Below are positions 7,859 through 17,900 of a DNA stretch of 64,000 nucleotides, one piece after another. The first letter of the stretch is position 1; each line of letters opens with the position of its first letter. The translations under genes were made by a program, and so were the position numbers. A model generated the notes under the pieces. That model saw only the letters and a program-made list of their open reading frames with translations. It searched no databases and was not told the origin of the DNA. This DNA comes from JBDWFY01 sp965275915 (GTDB lineage Bacteria; Pseudomonadota; Alphaproteobacteria; Rhizobiales; Stappiaceae), in the NCBI GenBank assembly GCA_965275915.1, contig CBDHYI010000008.1:1488001-1552000 (forward strand). Direction: 5' to 3'.

Positions 7859-8425
7859 ATGCATCATACCTCGATTATCAAACTCGATCGGGTCGCCCGG
7901 GTTCCCGCAAAACACGCGCTGGTCTTCACGAGAATTCTTGAGGCTCCGGTCAGTGACGTCTGGCAGGCAATCAGCACAAAAGACGGGCTGTCCCGGTGGT
8001 GGATCGTGCCGCCGACAGCCTTCGAGCTGAGACGCGGCGGCCCATTTCACCACCATTGGCACAATACGATCTCAGACTTTGCTGATCTCCACTTCATTGA
8101 TATCGATGAGCCTTCGGGTCGATATCAGGGTACGGGCGGTATGCGTTTTGAGGTGTCGCCGATTGCAGAAAACCAGACGCATTTTCTCTTTCTTGCAACA
8201 TTCGGCGCAGAAGTCATTGCTGCAGACGGGGCGCCTCAGCCCGACGGTCCTGGTACCGCGTGGGCCGCTGTTGCCGCCGGATGGCACGAGACGGCAGATC
8301 GGCTGGAGCGACTTTTCAATAAGGACGTTCCGACGCAAAGTGAAACAGAACTTGCCGGATTCTACGCGGCATATCTCAGGCAGCAATTCAGATTGATCGA
8401 CACTGTTGAACGCGTGGCGGATTAG
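7859..8425 (+). CDS. SRPBCC (START/AHSA1-like) domain protein
   Basis: The start at 7859 is supported by TCAGGAGAAG about ten bases upstream. The 188-residue product shows the AHSA1-type pattern: the first strand FTRILEAPVSDVWQAISTKDGL, then SRWWIVP, then the helix-grip strands FELRRGGPFHHHW and GMRFEVSPI, and a C-terminal long helix beginning WAAVAAGWHETADRLERLF. Such proteins bind hydrophobic ligands or act as chaperone co-activators; the ligand is unknown. The C-terminus is about 30 residues longer than the usual domain. It stands alone between an IS scrap and convergent ddl. Confidence 0.78.
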   Translation: MHHTSIIKLDRVARVPAKHALVFTRILEAPVSDVWQAISTKDGLSRWWIVPPTAFELRRGGPFHHHWHNTISDFADLHFIDIDEPSGRYQGTGGMRFEVSPIAENQTHFLFLATFGAEVIAADGAPQPDGPGTAWAAVAAGWHETADRLERLFNKDVPTQSETELAGFYAAYLRQQFRLIDTVERVAD

Positions 8426-8484
8426 CTGCTCCAGATCCCGAACCCGACTTTTCCATGAAATGTCCGACGGTTTGACGGGAACGG

Positions 8485-9567
8485 TCAATCCTCCCTCTCA
8501 AACCGGCTGAGGCCGTGCTCGATAAGGCGGCCGATCAGCGTGCCGTAGGGGACGCCGCTGGCGGCCATCACTTTGGAATACATGCTGATATTCGTGAAGC
8601 CGGGGATGGTGTTCAACTCGTTCAGGATGATGGTTCCGTCCGCTTTCAAAAAGAAGTCGACGCGGGCCATGGCGTCGCAGCCCACCGCGCGAAACGCCTC
8701 GGCAGCGAGCGATTGCATTCGTTCCGATGTCTCGGCGGGAATATCCGCGGGTATAAGTAACTGAGCGCCGTTGGCGTCCACATATTTGGCATCGTACGTG
8801 TAGAAGGCATGCGTGTCGGCGGTGACAATCTCGCCCATGGTTGAAACGAACAAAGTGCCGTCCGGGTTCTCCAGAACCGCGCATTCGATCTCCCGTCCGT
8901 CGATGAATTCTTCCGCGATCATTTTGTTGTCGAACTCAAAACCGCGATCAAGAACGGTACGGTAGTCGTCTTGTGCAAAGACCTTCCCCACGCCGACGGA
9001 GGAGCCCTGCGTCGCCGGTTTCAAGAAAAAAGGAAGGCCCAGTGCCTTTTCAAGCTTTTCGAAAGAAACCGGGCTGGGCGGTGTGATTGTCACGGATTTG
9101 GCGGACGGAAGATGAGCCGCGTTCAAAAGGCGTTTGGTGATGGCTTTGTCCAGTGCGTTGGCCGAGCCCAGAATGCCGCACCCGATCAGGGGAATGCGGG
9201 CAACGGCCGCAAGGCCCTGGACCGATCCGTCTTCGGCCCACTGGCCGTGCATCACCGGAAAGATCGCATCGACGGCAGGAAAGGCGTCCGTGCGGCCATC
9301 GGAGAAAAGGCTGACAATGGACCCCCTGCCGCCCGGCACGGGAAGAAGGACCGGTCCGTCTGCCGGCGTCGAGGTGGATCCATCGACAAAGTCGCTTGGC
9401 CGCCATGATCCGTCGCGTCCGACATAGACCGGCACCGCCTCATATCTGTCCCGATCCAGGGCGGCAAGAACGTTGGTTGCCGACAGGATGGATACGTCGT
9501 GCTCATCGGACCGGCCGCCAAACAGGATCATGATCCTAAGGCGCCCGTCCTGATCGGTCTTGGTCAT
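8485..9567 (-). CDS. ddl: D-alanine--D-alanine ligase
   Basis: This cytoplasmic ATP-grasp enzyme joins two D-alanines for peptidoglycan precursors. From the ATG at 9567 the product is 360 residues, a normal length; longer in-frame starts up to 10008 add only non-homologous sequence. Visible family features are the N-terminal IMILFGGRSDEHDVSI, the substrate region FPVMHGQWAEDGSVQG (the usual HGxxGEDG with A in place of G), the ATP-grasp lid FFLKPATQGSSVGVGKV, the purine-binding EEFIDGREIE, and the metal site ARVDFFLKADGTIILNELNTIPGFT. The gene is not in a mur/fts cluster, so it may be an accessory Ddl. Confidence 0.92.
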   Translation of the reverse strand: MTKTDQDGRLRIMILFGGRSDEHDVSILSATNVLAALDRDRYEAVPVYVGRDGSWRPSDFVDGSTSTPADGPVLLPVPGGRGSIVSLFSDGRTDAFPAVDAIFPVMHGQWAEDGSVQGLAAVARIPLIGCGILGSANALDKAITKRLLNAAHLPSAKSVTITPPSPVSFEKLEKALGLPFFLKPATQGSSVGVGKVFAQDDYRTVLDRGFEFDNKMIAEEFIDGREIECAVLENPDGTLFVSTMGEIVTADTHAFYTYDAKYVDANGAQLLIPADIPAETSERMQSLAAEAFRAVGCDAMARVDFFLKADGTIILNELNTIPGFTNISMYSKVMAASGVPYGTLIGRLIEHGLSRFERED

Positions 9568-9776
9568 TGGTTCGATGCCCTGTCTTCTGCAGTGAAACGG
9601 TGCCCGCAATGGCCCGGCCGAATGCGGCTCCCGGTTTGGGGAGAGCACCTGTACAACAAAAACACCGTTCCTCAAAGACGGCTCGCCGCAAAGGTCAGGC
9701 CCGGTAACCGTAACGAGCCCGGTTCCTTTACGGCCAGGGAACGGACGCGCGAAGGCGCACGCGTCCGCACGGGCTG

Positions 9777-10412
9777 TTATGGCGAAAAAACGGCGTCGCA
9801 GATATCCGCGAATTCTTCCCTGGAAAAAGCATCGCTTCTCAGGGTGATCATCATGTCGGAGCGGATCTGGCGTCGAAGACCGTTGCCGCCCGCCGGTGCG
9901 ACCGACAGGCCGCCATTGGCCTGCCGGGAGCGAAGTCCGGTGCGGGAGATTGGCAGCTCCCGAGACAGAAACCGGTCCAGGCGGAGGCCTGTCGGCGATG
10001 ACACACACAGATGCAGCCCGATTGCGGCCGGCGGTGCCTCAAGCGGCGGCCGCGCGGGTTTGACCACACGGACATCCTCGTCTGGAGCAAATGCGCGGGC
10101 TTCCTTTTTGAGACCGGTCAGGTCGAACTCGTGCCTGCGGACCCAGACGGGTGCGCTTTGCTCCATCGCTTCAAGCTCTGCCTCCGGAATCCGGTGAACG
10201 GGACATCTGTCCAGCAGCCTGCGGAGCCAGGTTGTCTCGCAGTCGATGCAGCGGTAGATCAGCCAGGCATCGAGCTTCCGGCCGTTGGCGTTGAGGCGGA
10301 CCTTGCCGCTTGAGGCGAAGGGTTTTGCGGCCCCGCAGGCCGGGCAGTGGCGCAGCGGTCGGGGAGGGTGCGCGGGATTGAGCGTCCATCGAACGCAAAG
10401 TCTGTCTGTCAT
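9777..10412 (-). CDS. DUF1062 domain protein
   Basis: The 211-residue product starts WTLNPAHPPRPLRHCPACG, then has a second CxxC-type pair, CIDCETTWLRRLL, forming a probable zinc ribbon. It continues with RPVH-like and VWVRRHEFDL segments, then EFADICDAVFSP. This pattern is that of the DUF1062 family, small cytosolic proteins of unknown role that carry a zinc ribbon and an S4-like region (LRLDRFLSRELPISRTGLRSRQANGGL). The S4-like part suggests RNA binding, but no function has been shown that I can cite. It is about 200 bases upstream of ddl on the same strand. Confidence 0.7.
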   Translation of the reverse strand: MTDRLCVRWTLNPAHPPRPLRHCPACGAAKPFASSGKVRLNANGRKLDAWLIYRCIDCETTWLRRLLDRCPVHRIPEAELEAMEQSAPVWVRRHEFDLTGLKKEARAFAPDEDVRVVKPARPPLEAPPAAIGLHLCVSSPTGLRLDRFLSRELPISRTGLRSRQANGGLSVAPAGGNGLRRQIRSDMMITLRSDAFSREEFADICDAVFSP

Positions 10413-10799
10413 GGCCGTTCCGGCTCTCCGTTTTGGAGATGCGTCGGGACGACGGATGAGACCCCCTCAGGAGGGTGCGGATTGGCAGATTTTCTCTAAA
10501 AAGGACGGGAGTGCGAGATCGCAAGACCTGCTTGAACGCCAAACCGGTCTCACACCGCCACCCGACATGCATCATCAATCGCTCCCTTCCGGCCGGAAGG
10601 TGCGTGTCTTAAGGGTGAACGTGTTGGAGACCGGTGTTTATGATGGCAAAGCGATTGGCCTGAGTTCTATGATATACGCGGGCGCGATCATACGCATTCG
10701 GAAGGATCATGCAAGTGCCGAGCCGCACAGCAATTCGGTCGAGCTTTTGAACCTCAACAAAAGCATCCAAGCGGCGGCGGGTTCCGGCGCGAAAACCGT
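10413..10799. other. Gap with no supported gene
   Basis: Open frames exist on both strands but have no ribosome site or recognisable composition. The segment ends at the point where terminase homology begins, so it may contain the left breakpoint of a phage-derived insertion. Confidence 0.35.
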
Positions 10800-11102
10800 C
10801 CGGGATATTTCAACAAACGCGCCGAAATGTGGGGCGGTATGCGCGATTGGCTCAAGGAAGGCGGGGCGATACCTGAGGATCAGGGACTCTATGACGATCT
10901 GATCGGGCCGCAATTTGATATGAAGTCAGAAGGCAAAATCCAGCTTGAAAGCAAGAAGAGCACGAAGCTGCGCGGCATCCCGTCTCCCAACAAAGCCGAC
11001 GCCCTGGCGCTTACGTTTGCCTGTCCTGTTGTAAGGAAGTCTTTAAATCATGCACCACCGTCTATTAATTCAGAAGACGATGAATACGACCCTTATGGTT
11101 GA
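10800..11102 (+). pseudogene. C-terminal remnant of a phage large terminase subunit
   Basis: The frame from 10800 (PGYFNKRAEMW) through 11102 (DDEYDPYG) aligns with the last roughly 100 residues of the intact terminase at 38441-39910. Shared blocks include GLYDDLIGPQFDM, EGKIQLESKKS and LRGIPSPNKADALALTF, differing at only a few positions. It therefore retains the end of the nuclease domain (the metal-binding NKADALALT) but lacks the ATPase entirely. An internal ATG at 10827 cannot make a working terminase. It marks a second copy of the same phage type, now almost fully deleted, 27 kb from the present virion module. Confidence 0.85.
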
Positions 11103-11381
11103 TCAGAAATTGTCTTTTTTTGTGTGGCGGCCGATTTTCCTATTGTTGCCCTTGATGTTGTTCGCAGCGAATACTCGGTTTGAGCCTTTTCGAGAGTTTT
11201 TCGACACCCCGCGTATCGTCCGGATGGCGTTTAGAGTCGTCATGCGGACTATCTGTTCATTTATATTTCGCTGAGCCCGAATGCTTTACGTTGTATCTGC
11301 TCAAACAGCCAATGAGATTGGTTGAGGCTTTTTTGACAACCAACGGGCTTGCGACCAAGTAATCGCTCGCTCAGCGTTGAA

Positions 11382-11885
11382 CTAATCGAAAATCTTAGAT
11401 ACCGACGCTTTACGGACTGCTGCGCGTTGTCTCTTCTTGCGTGTTGAAAAACAACCAAGTGCAATACCGAAAGGTGATAATAATGCCAGAATCCCAAACA
11501 TCGTGTCTACAACACGACCTGCGGCGTCAAGCAATGCGTTGGGGGAAATAGATCTAAGCAATTCCTCCAGACGATAAAGTGCCAAGAGCCCAAAACCACC
11601 AGCGATCAAACCTGAGAGTAAAATTCCCAACACCGCAACTACGATTAAATTTTTTGTTCCTTCGTTTCTGAACAATCGCGCAAATACAAAGGCTGACACT
11701 GTGGCCGAGAGAAACATTGTTAGTCGTACGGATGCAAATTCACGTGAAAATGACAGGTCGTGTCTCCACAACAGGTAAATGACAGCCAGCAAAAAAACAG
11801 AAACACCCAGATCAAGATATTTCCAAACTTCTGCAAAGGGTTTGATTTGATGCCAGCCTTGACCATTGAGCGTTAGATGAAACAA
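11382..11885 (-). CDS. Hypothetical membrane protein
   Basis: The 167-residue product has about four hydrophobic segments: LGVSVFLLAVIYLLW, a stretch around LTMFLSATVSAFVFA, LIVVAVLGILLSGLIAGGFG and TMFGILALLSPFGIALG. A basic tail follows (STRKKRQRAAVRK). It lies in AT-rich DNA unlike the flanking chromosome. I recognise no family. The start is uncertain because no good ribosome site precedes the ATG at 11885. Confidence 0.45.
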   Translation of the reverse strand: MFHLTLNGQGWHQIKPFAEVWKYLDLGVSVFLLAVIYLLWRHDLSFSREFASVRLTMFLSATVSAFVFARLFRNEGTKNLIVVAVLGILLSGLIAGGFGLLALYRLEELLRSISPNALLDAAGRVVDTMFGILALLSPFGIALGCFSTRKKRQRAAVRKASVSKIFD

Positions 11886-12307
11886 CTATCCCGAGAGTTA
11901 GCCATGGTTCACCGCAAGGGTTCAGTTTGCGACGTTTACTGCGTCTCTACTTTGCAAAAACCGTGACCAACTCTGACTGAGCACGACGATTCAGTCAATT
12001 ATGGCAAAAGTGAGCTCCTGTGGATAAGCTCTGCTTTTCTGCTACGTGAAATACTGTTTTGAAAACAGTAGTTTAAACATTTTCTCCGGAACTAAAGTCC
12101 GGCCAACCGATGTCATCGCCACAAACGCGACACAATGACGCCAAGACACCTCATCAAAATTTTATTTGCATGATTGACGAGGTGAAATTTCGAGCTCTAC
12201 TATAACTTGTAATAATCTTGTTTTTGGTGTTTGCGCTACCAGGGGTCGTGCGAATTTGGAGGGTCAAGCAAAAGCGTCAACCAACCTTCTAAATCAATGG
12301 ATGTGAT
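11886..12307. other. AT-rich intergenic region
   Basis: No gene is visible in these 420 bases. They hold a perfect 19-base palindrome (separate entry) and AT-rich stretches before the plus-strand gene at 12308, consistent with divergent promoters. Confidence 0.4.
12052..12070. promoter_or_regulatory. Perfect palindrome, possible operator
   Basis: TACTGTTTT-G-AAAACAGTA is a perfect 9+9 palindrome with a single central base. It lies in the divergent space between the membrane protein gene (minus, start 11885) and the exported protein gene (plus, start 12308). It may bind a dimeric regulator, or be a small hairpin; there is no T run typical of a terminator on either side. Confidence 0.35.
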
Positions 12308-12937
12308 ATGAGCATCAGTTTCTCATCGAAGGTCGTGTTCTTCATACTGATTGGTATGATTGCCACTCCAAGTTTCGCGCAACAGTTGGACGTCGCCCCT
12401 CCGAAAGGGTTTTGGAAAAACTTCTATAAATCATTTGAAAACAAAAGCTACGACGCCGCTTGGCAACAATTAAACTCTGCCGATTTTGAATCGCCCGATT
12501 TGCACTTTCATCGAGGAGTAATGCTGTTTTCCGGTTTTGGAACCCCAGCAGACCGGTGCAAAGCAGTTGCCGAATTCGAGATCGCCCGGGAAGGTAATCA
12601 TCCTATCGCCTACACATTTCTGCAACATTTATACAATGGAGCTTATACCGCGATTGCGGCTGAGGAGGGACAACCCCGAGCACTTTGGGAGTTAGCAGAG
12701 CAGAAATGGAATAGTTATCAACTTGGTAATATCGCCAAGACTTTCTCCAATCTGGAAGCACTCAAGGAAATCTACATTTACGTTAAGAAGGCGGAGGAAC
12801 ACGGGGCTAGTTATTACGAAATGTCGACGGTGACATCACTTATTGTGGCTGGCCTTATCAGGCAAGAAGGTGGAACTCCGCCTGAAGTTTCAATTGAATT
12901 TAAGGAAGTTATTTGTCCGCCCAGAAAAGGGGATTAA
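12308..12937 (+). CDS. Exported protein with Sel1/TPR-like helices
   Basis: The 209-residue product has a signal peptide (residues 1-25, ending PSFAQQ) and a helical mature part. The segment LHFHRGVMLFSGFGTPADRCKAVAEFE resembles a Sel1-like repeat (alpha/alpha pairs ending in GxxxDxxxAxxxF). Later helices (YVKKAEEHGASYYEM) are similar in style. It would act in the periplasm as a binding scaffold. Base composition is AT-rich, like its neighbours and unlike the rest of the window. The gene at 12941 follows after 3 bases, so the two are probably one operon. Confidence 0.55.
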   Translation: MSISFSSKVVFFILIGMIATPSFAQQLDVAPPKGFWKNFYKSFENKSYDAAWQQLNSADFESPDLHFHRGVMLFSGFGTPADRCKAVAEFEIAREGNHPIAYTFLQHLYNGAYTAIAAEEGQPRALWELAEQKWNSYQLGNIAKTFSNLEALKEIYIYVKKAEEHGASYYEMSTVTSLIVAGLIRQEGGTPPEVSIEFKEVICPPRKGD

Positions 12938-12940
12938 GCC

Positions 12941-13243
12941 GTGTCAGGTTTTACCGATTCCGAAATCGAATATATCATCGAACGCTACCGGATTGGCCAC
13001 GAAATCTCCGGTGGGCGCGTACCGGATGTTTTTGACCCCGAAAGTGGTGTTCCTAACGGCTTTTTCATAATGGCCCTTAGGGATGGTAATCACGGTATGA
13101 ATGTCGATGGTGCCACGCAAGCTGATTTACACAACTATGTGGTTTTGGCGGCTAAACGGGAGATCGAGCGCACAGCCGCTGATGCAGCCTTAAGACAGAA
13201 TGTTATTGAAACTTTCAATGAGATTAGGTCTTGGACTCATTAA
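12941..13243 (+). CDS. Hypothetical protein, 3' end at an IS element
   Basis: The frame starts at GTG 12941, three bases after the previous stop, and encodes 100 residues. It includes GRVPDVFDPESGVPNGFFIMALRDGNHGMNV and a charged C-terminal helix (REIERTAADAALRQNVIETFNEI). I do not recognise it. Its stop TAA lies in the first bases of the left end of the IS5-family element, so the natural C-terminus may have been cut by the insertion. Confidence 0.45.
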   Translation: MSGFTDSEIEYIIERYRIGHEISGGRVPDVFDPESGVPNGFFIMALRDGNHGMNVDGATQADLHNYVVLAAKREIERTAADAALRQNVIETFNEIRSWTH

Positions 13244-13993
13244 ATCGGATCCAGATTCGCGCTGAAGCGAGTTTAACGCCAGCCATGTAGTTTTCGGGAT
13301 TTTTCTCGTATCTGGTCGCTACGGCTCTGAAGTGTTTGAGTTTGTTGAAGAACCGTTCAACCATATTCCGTAGTTTGTAGAGATATTTGGAGAAAGCTGG
13401 CCTACGGCGGCGATGAGGCATGCAGGGGATGTTTGGGAAAGCGTCCTGGCCAGTGATCAAGTTACGAATAGCATCGGCATCATAGGCCCGATCTGCCAAA
13501 ACAATCGCTTTTGAGGGAAGACCGGATAAAAGCGACATGGCTTGATGACCATCGTAGGCTTGCCCTTCGCTCAAGCTCAGTTTGATCGGCAGACCGCAAG
13601 CATCTACCACAGCATGGATCTTACTGGTCAGGCCACCTCGGGAACGTCCCATGCAACCGGATCCCCTTTTTTGTTCCCATTAGCGCCATGCTGATGAACA
13701 CGGACAGAGGAACTGTCAATCATCTGGATGTCGCCGTCATAAGCTGTTGAAACAGCTTGTAATATCCGGTCCCAGACACCAGCCTCACGCCAACGGACAA
13801 ATCGATTGTAGCAGGTCTTATGCGAGCCGTAGCGTTCGGGAATATCCGCCCAGGGTGCCCCTGTGCGCCAACGCCACAAAATCCCGTTGATCACCCGCCG
13901 GTCATCAACGCGCTGAACACCTCTCATCTTGGTCGGTAAAAGCGGTTGGATCACTGACCACTCAAAATCACTCATATCAAAGCGCGCCATCAA
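13224..13993 (-). CDS. IS5-family transposase produced by -1 frameshifting
   Basis: The upstream frame (13993-13628) begins MMARFDMSDFEWSVIQPLLP and contains the first catalytic Asp in IQMIDSSSVRVHQHG. The downstream frame (to 13224) contains GGLTSKIHAVVDACGLP, the second Asp in IVLADRAYDADA and the Glu in NMVERFFNKLKHFR. Together they give a complete DDE transposase. The frames meet at an AAAAAAG run (13672-13666), where slipping back one base joins NKK to the GRSRGGL frame. Programmed -1 frameshifting at A6G is well known in this IS group. The element may therefore be active. Confidence 0.85.
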
Positions 13994-14030
13994 AAACTCC
14001 TTTCGGAGCTTGAATCATTTAAGCACTGAT
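13236..14030 (-). mobile_element. IS5-family (IS427-like) insertion sequence, about 0.8 kb
   Basis: The element consists of a two-frame transposase on the minus strand and short, imperfect terminal repeats. The left end reads CATTAAATCGGATCCA and the right end (reverse strand) GCTTAAATGATTCA. Length and organisation fit the IS427 group of IS5. The limits are approximate and a target duplication could not be identified. It separates the gene at 12941 from a decayed fragment on its right side. Confidence 0.75.
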
Positions 14031-14521
14031 TTGGCTACTCGTTTATGAGGGCGTAACCTAGAGCCAAGTATGGTCGGGACGGTATTCCTAACCGGATCAT
14101 TGATGTCAATCCCGTACTCGACGCGCTCTTGGCGGCAATGTTAGCGGCTGTTGATTGCGATGTAAATCTTATCGCGGCGAAATCGGCCGAGGGGCGGGCT
14201 ATGTGGGAACCGAAGACACGCGACCGGTTTGGAGACGATTTGGACAGAACTTCGCGGCTGCAAAATTCCCGCGATAGGTGTGGACTAGATTCAGGCGGTG
14301 TTCTCCAGTGGTGCGCATCTCGCAAAATACTGATATATCTCAAGTTTTATTGAAATCGATTTTCCCGTTTCATTGCAGCGTCAAATTGTATCACAAAAAC
14401 ATGTTATCAAAGGTTGACTAAAATGTACTAATATACCTACGCTTTGAGCGAGAAGATTCTGTACACATACAATCTTTAGTAGATACTTTTTGACCGTTAA
14501 TTCGAGAGAAATGTAGATTTC
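14031..14521. other. AT-rich gap with a coding remnant
   Basis: To the right of the IS, a plus-strand frame encodes YGRDGIPNRIIDVNPVLDAL and continues to 14353 without a convincing start (TTG at 14129). It looks like a fragment of a larger gene. The rest (14354-14521) is strongly AT-rich and probably holds the promoter of the lipoprotein gene. Confidence 0.3.
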
Positions 14522-14914
14522 ATGGATTTCTTGAGAACACTTCCGCTCTTTTGCTCTTTATTGATACTGTTGGCTGCTTGTAACTTTGAAGCAAATAACG
14601 AAATAATACACAGAGACGCCAGTGAATTTAAAGTTGGTGACAAGATATTTTCAGATAAAGATATTGATAGGATTTGCGTCTATCAAGACGGCGCAGATTT
14701 TAGTGAAGTAAATTCCGAAATTAAAACTGTTCCCTATGGAAAAATTGCTGTCGTTGAATACCGAAAGCAGGGCACCTCTGTGTGGTTTGCAGAGAATGAC
14801 AGGATAAATCACAATATTCCAATACTCGGTGGAAAGCCTTTTTGCACGGAAACCCCACAGAATATCGTTCTCTACGATATTCACGATATGTTGCTGATGT
14901 CTTTGGAGAAGTAA
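14522..14914 (+). CDS. Small lipoprotein
   Basis: The 130-residue product has a lipoprotein signal peptide ending in the lipobox LLAAC (cysteine at residue 20), so it should be anchored in a membrane facing the periplasm. The mature part contains KVGDKIFSDKDIDRICVYQDG and a second cysteine region (GKPFCTETPQ). The family is unknown. Its stop TAA (14912-14914) directly abuts the ATG of the giant gene at 14915, implying co-translation. By analogy with lipoprotein partners of secreted proteins it could bind or protect against the neighbouring protein, but this is inference. Confidence 0.6.
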   Translation: MDFLRTLPLFCSLLILLAACNFEANNEIIHRDASEFKVGDKIFSDKDIDRICVYQDGADFSEVNSEIKTVPYGKIAVVEYRKQGTSVWFAENDRINHNIPILGGKPFCTETPQNIVLYDIHDMLLMSLEK

Positions 14915-17900
14915 ATGGCAGACGAGACCGATGTTGCTCCGAATTGGTACTTCAATTGGACAGAACAAAATGAATTTTACGAACAAAGAATGAATGACGC
15001 CGTCTCCGATATTCCACTTACTCCACCACAGCGAAACGCGGTAAAACATGCTGCAGTGTCAGCGATCGTTGCTGATGTGGAGGGTTACAGTACCGCATAT
15101 ATATTCGGCCACGCCCTAGAGTGGTGGGCGCCGGGCACAGATCACACCAAGGATTTACTTAACAACCATATAGGACGGGAAGTTCAGAAGGAATTTCCCG
15201 GAAGAACTGCAGTAGACTACTACCGCGCAATGGCTCATTTAGCCAAGGATGGTTATCTACAAGTTGGCTCAAGAACGCTTGAACGAGAGTTCGGTGTGAG
15301 TCGCGAAAAATACTATGAAATAATGACTAATCGGGCCATTCAACGGATTAAAGAAGAAGGACTGCTTGGAGATCCCGTTGAAGACGGCACAGGACCGTTA
15401 CAACCACCGGGGCTACACGATGGTGGCGGACTAGTAGAAAATCCAGACGATTTACCAGGCACACGAGGTCACCAGCTACACGACGGAGGTGGAGGGGGTA
15501 GTCTCGGTGATAGCTTGGGAAACACAGGCTCCCTTGGTGGCAATAGCGGTTCAGACAGGACTCAGAGTCTGGATGCTTCCGGATTCGGCCGGGGCTCCAG
15601 CGCAGCTCAGTCGTCAGCCAGTTCTCAGGGGACTGGTAACGGTAGCACTTCTGGTGGAAGTTACTGGGGCGGTGGTAACGGATTTTCTCCATCCGGACCA
15701 TCTTCGGGAAGCAATTCCAATTCCGGTGCCGGTGGCGGCTCATCAAGCAATGGGTCAGGAAATGGCTCAAGCGGAGGAGGGTATTCATTTCCCACCCCTT
15801 CCCCGAAACCGAACTACTCATCGGCAACGCCACGTTCGAAACCAAGCAGTGACGATAGCTCTGGGGGCGGCAGTCCTTACCCTTCTTCGAGTCCTTCTAA
15901 TCAAACGCCCAGCGATTCTACCTATGGTAATCCGAATGCAGGCGGCAGCACTTATGGCCCCGAGGCGCCGAACAATCACAATAAAGACATCCCGGTAGCA
16001 GGTTCGAGTCGACCGGGAGGTCCCAATTATACTCCAATTATTTTAGACCTCGACGATGACGGTCTGAAGGTCACGAAGCTTGATCAGTCGACGATCTTCA
16101 TGGATGCGAGTGGTGATGGCCTGAAGGAGCGGATTGCCTGGGCGGCCAGCGGCGACGGTGTACTGTTCTATGATCCTGACGGTCACAACGCCATTGTCGA
16201 AAAGCGGCAGTTTATCTTTACAGAGTGGGATCCGACGGCAACCAGCGATCTCGAGGCCCTGGCGTCGATCTTCGACACCAATGGCGATGGTATTCTGAGC
16301 GCCGCCGATGCCGCCTTTGCCCTGTTCAAGGTGCTTGTGACCAATGTGGACGGCTCGACGACGGTCAAGACCCTGACGCAACTCGGGATTACGGAAATCA
16401 ACCTGACGGCTGACGCGACAAACATCGAACTGTCCGATGGCTCGGTGATCACCGGGAAGACGACGTTCAAACGGTCTGACGGGACAACGGGTACGGTTGG
16501 CGACATGTCGCTGGCGGCCGAGGCAAAGGGCTACCGGGTCGAACAAAGTGAAGTCACCGAGACCAATGGTGACCGGGTTCTGACAATCACCGCCTATGAG
16601 CTTGACGGGTCGATTGCCTATACGATCCATTCGGTGACCAGTTCGGACGGCTCTCAGATCACCAACCGCTATGACGATGACGGGGACGGTGTTGTCGACC
16701 GTATCCAGACGATCGTCCGGGTAACCAATGCCGACAGCAGCAAGACGACGACAGAGTCCAACTATGCCGGCAATGATCTGACGACAGCGGTTCTCCAGAG
16801 TGTCGATGTCACCACGATCAGCGCGGACGGTCTGGTTGAGACCATTGAACGGGATTCGATGGGCGGCGGCTGGTATGACGAGCGTGAGGTGCGCACCACA
16901 AACGCCAATGGCAGCCTGACGATTGCACTCAGTGCGCTGGCCAAGAACGGGTCGGTCATCAACAGCCTGACGGAAACGGTCTCTGCCAATGGCCTGCAGC
17001 GCGTTGAATCGATCGATGAGGACGGCGACGGCACAGCGGATACGGTGACAACGCACACCGTCACGGAAAACGCCGATGACAGTCGCACTGAGAGCATTTC
17101 GGTCAAAAACTCCAATGCTTCGCTGCGCTCGTCGGTCACAGAAGATGTCAGCGCGGACAACATGTCCAAGACCATCAAGCGGGATCTTGATGGCGATGGG
17201 GATGTCGATGTTCTTGAAGAGCTTGCGGTCGTTGTTGGAACAGGCGGTGTCACCACGTCGACCCTGACCGTCAAGAATGGCGACGGCTCTACCCGCAGTT
17301 CCGTCAAGACGGTTCAGTCCGCCGATGCGCTGACAAAAACAACCGAGACGGACCGGGACGGTGACGGCGATATCGACCTGAAGGAAGTCGATGCGACCAC
17401 CATCAATACGGACGGCAGCCGCCAGACAACGGTGACACAGACCAATACGGACGGGTCCGTGCGCAGCATGCGTAAAACGACCCTGGGCGCTGACAAGGTG
17501 ACGTCCGAGACCTGGGTCGACCTCAATCAGAATGGAACTTTTGAGACCACGGACCTGGTGTCTTCCGTCGTGGTCGACGCCACTACCCAGGATCGTACCG
17601 CGACCAGTTGGACCCGTAATGCGGATGGGTCGGTGAGTGCGATCAGCACGTCCGTGACCAGTGCTGACGGTCTGCAGACCACCACCAAGATCGATGCGGA
17701 TGCCGATGGTGACATCGACACCACCATAACCGATACGACAACAGTTGATACCAACGGTGTCGCCACCAGGACGGTACAGACACGCAATCAGGACCTGTCG
17801 CTGCGCGCCAGCGTGTCGATTGAGACCAGTGCCGACGGCCTGACCACCACGACCAGTACGGATGTCGACGGCGACGGTCAGATTGAGGAAAAGGTTGTCG

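Noticed and set aside
9568..10008. An N-terminal extension of ddl by 147 codons
   Set aside because: The extra part is Arg/Pro-rich, unlike any Ddl, and overlaps the DUF1062 gene region; the ATG at 9567 gives the usual length.
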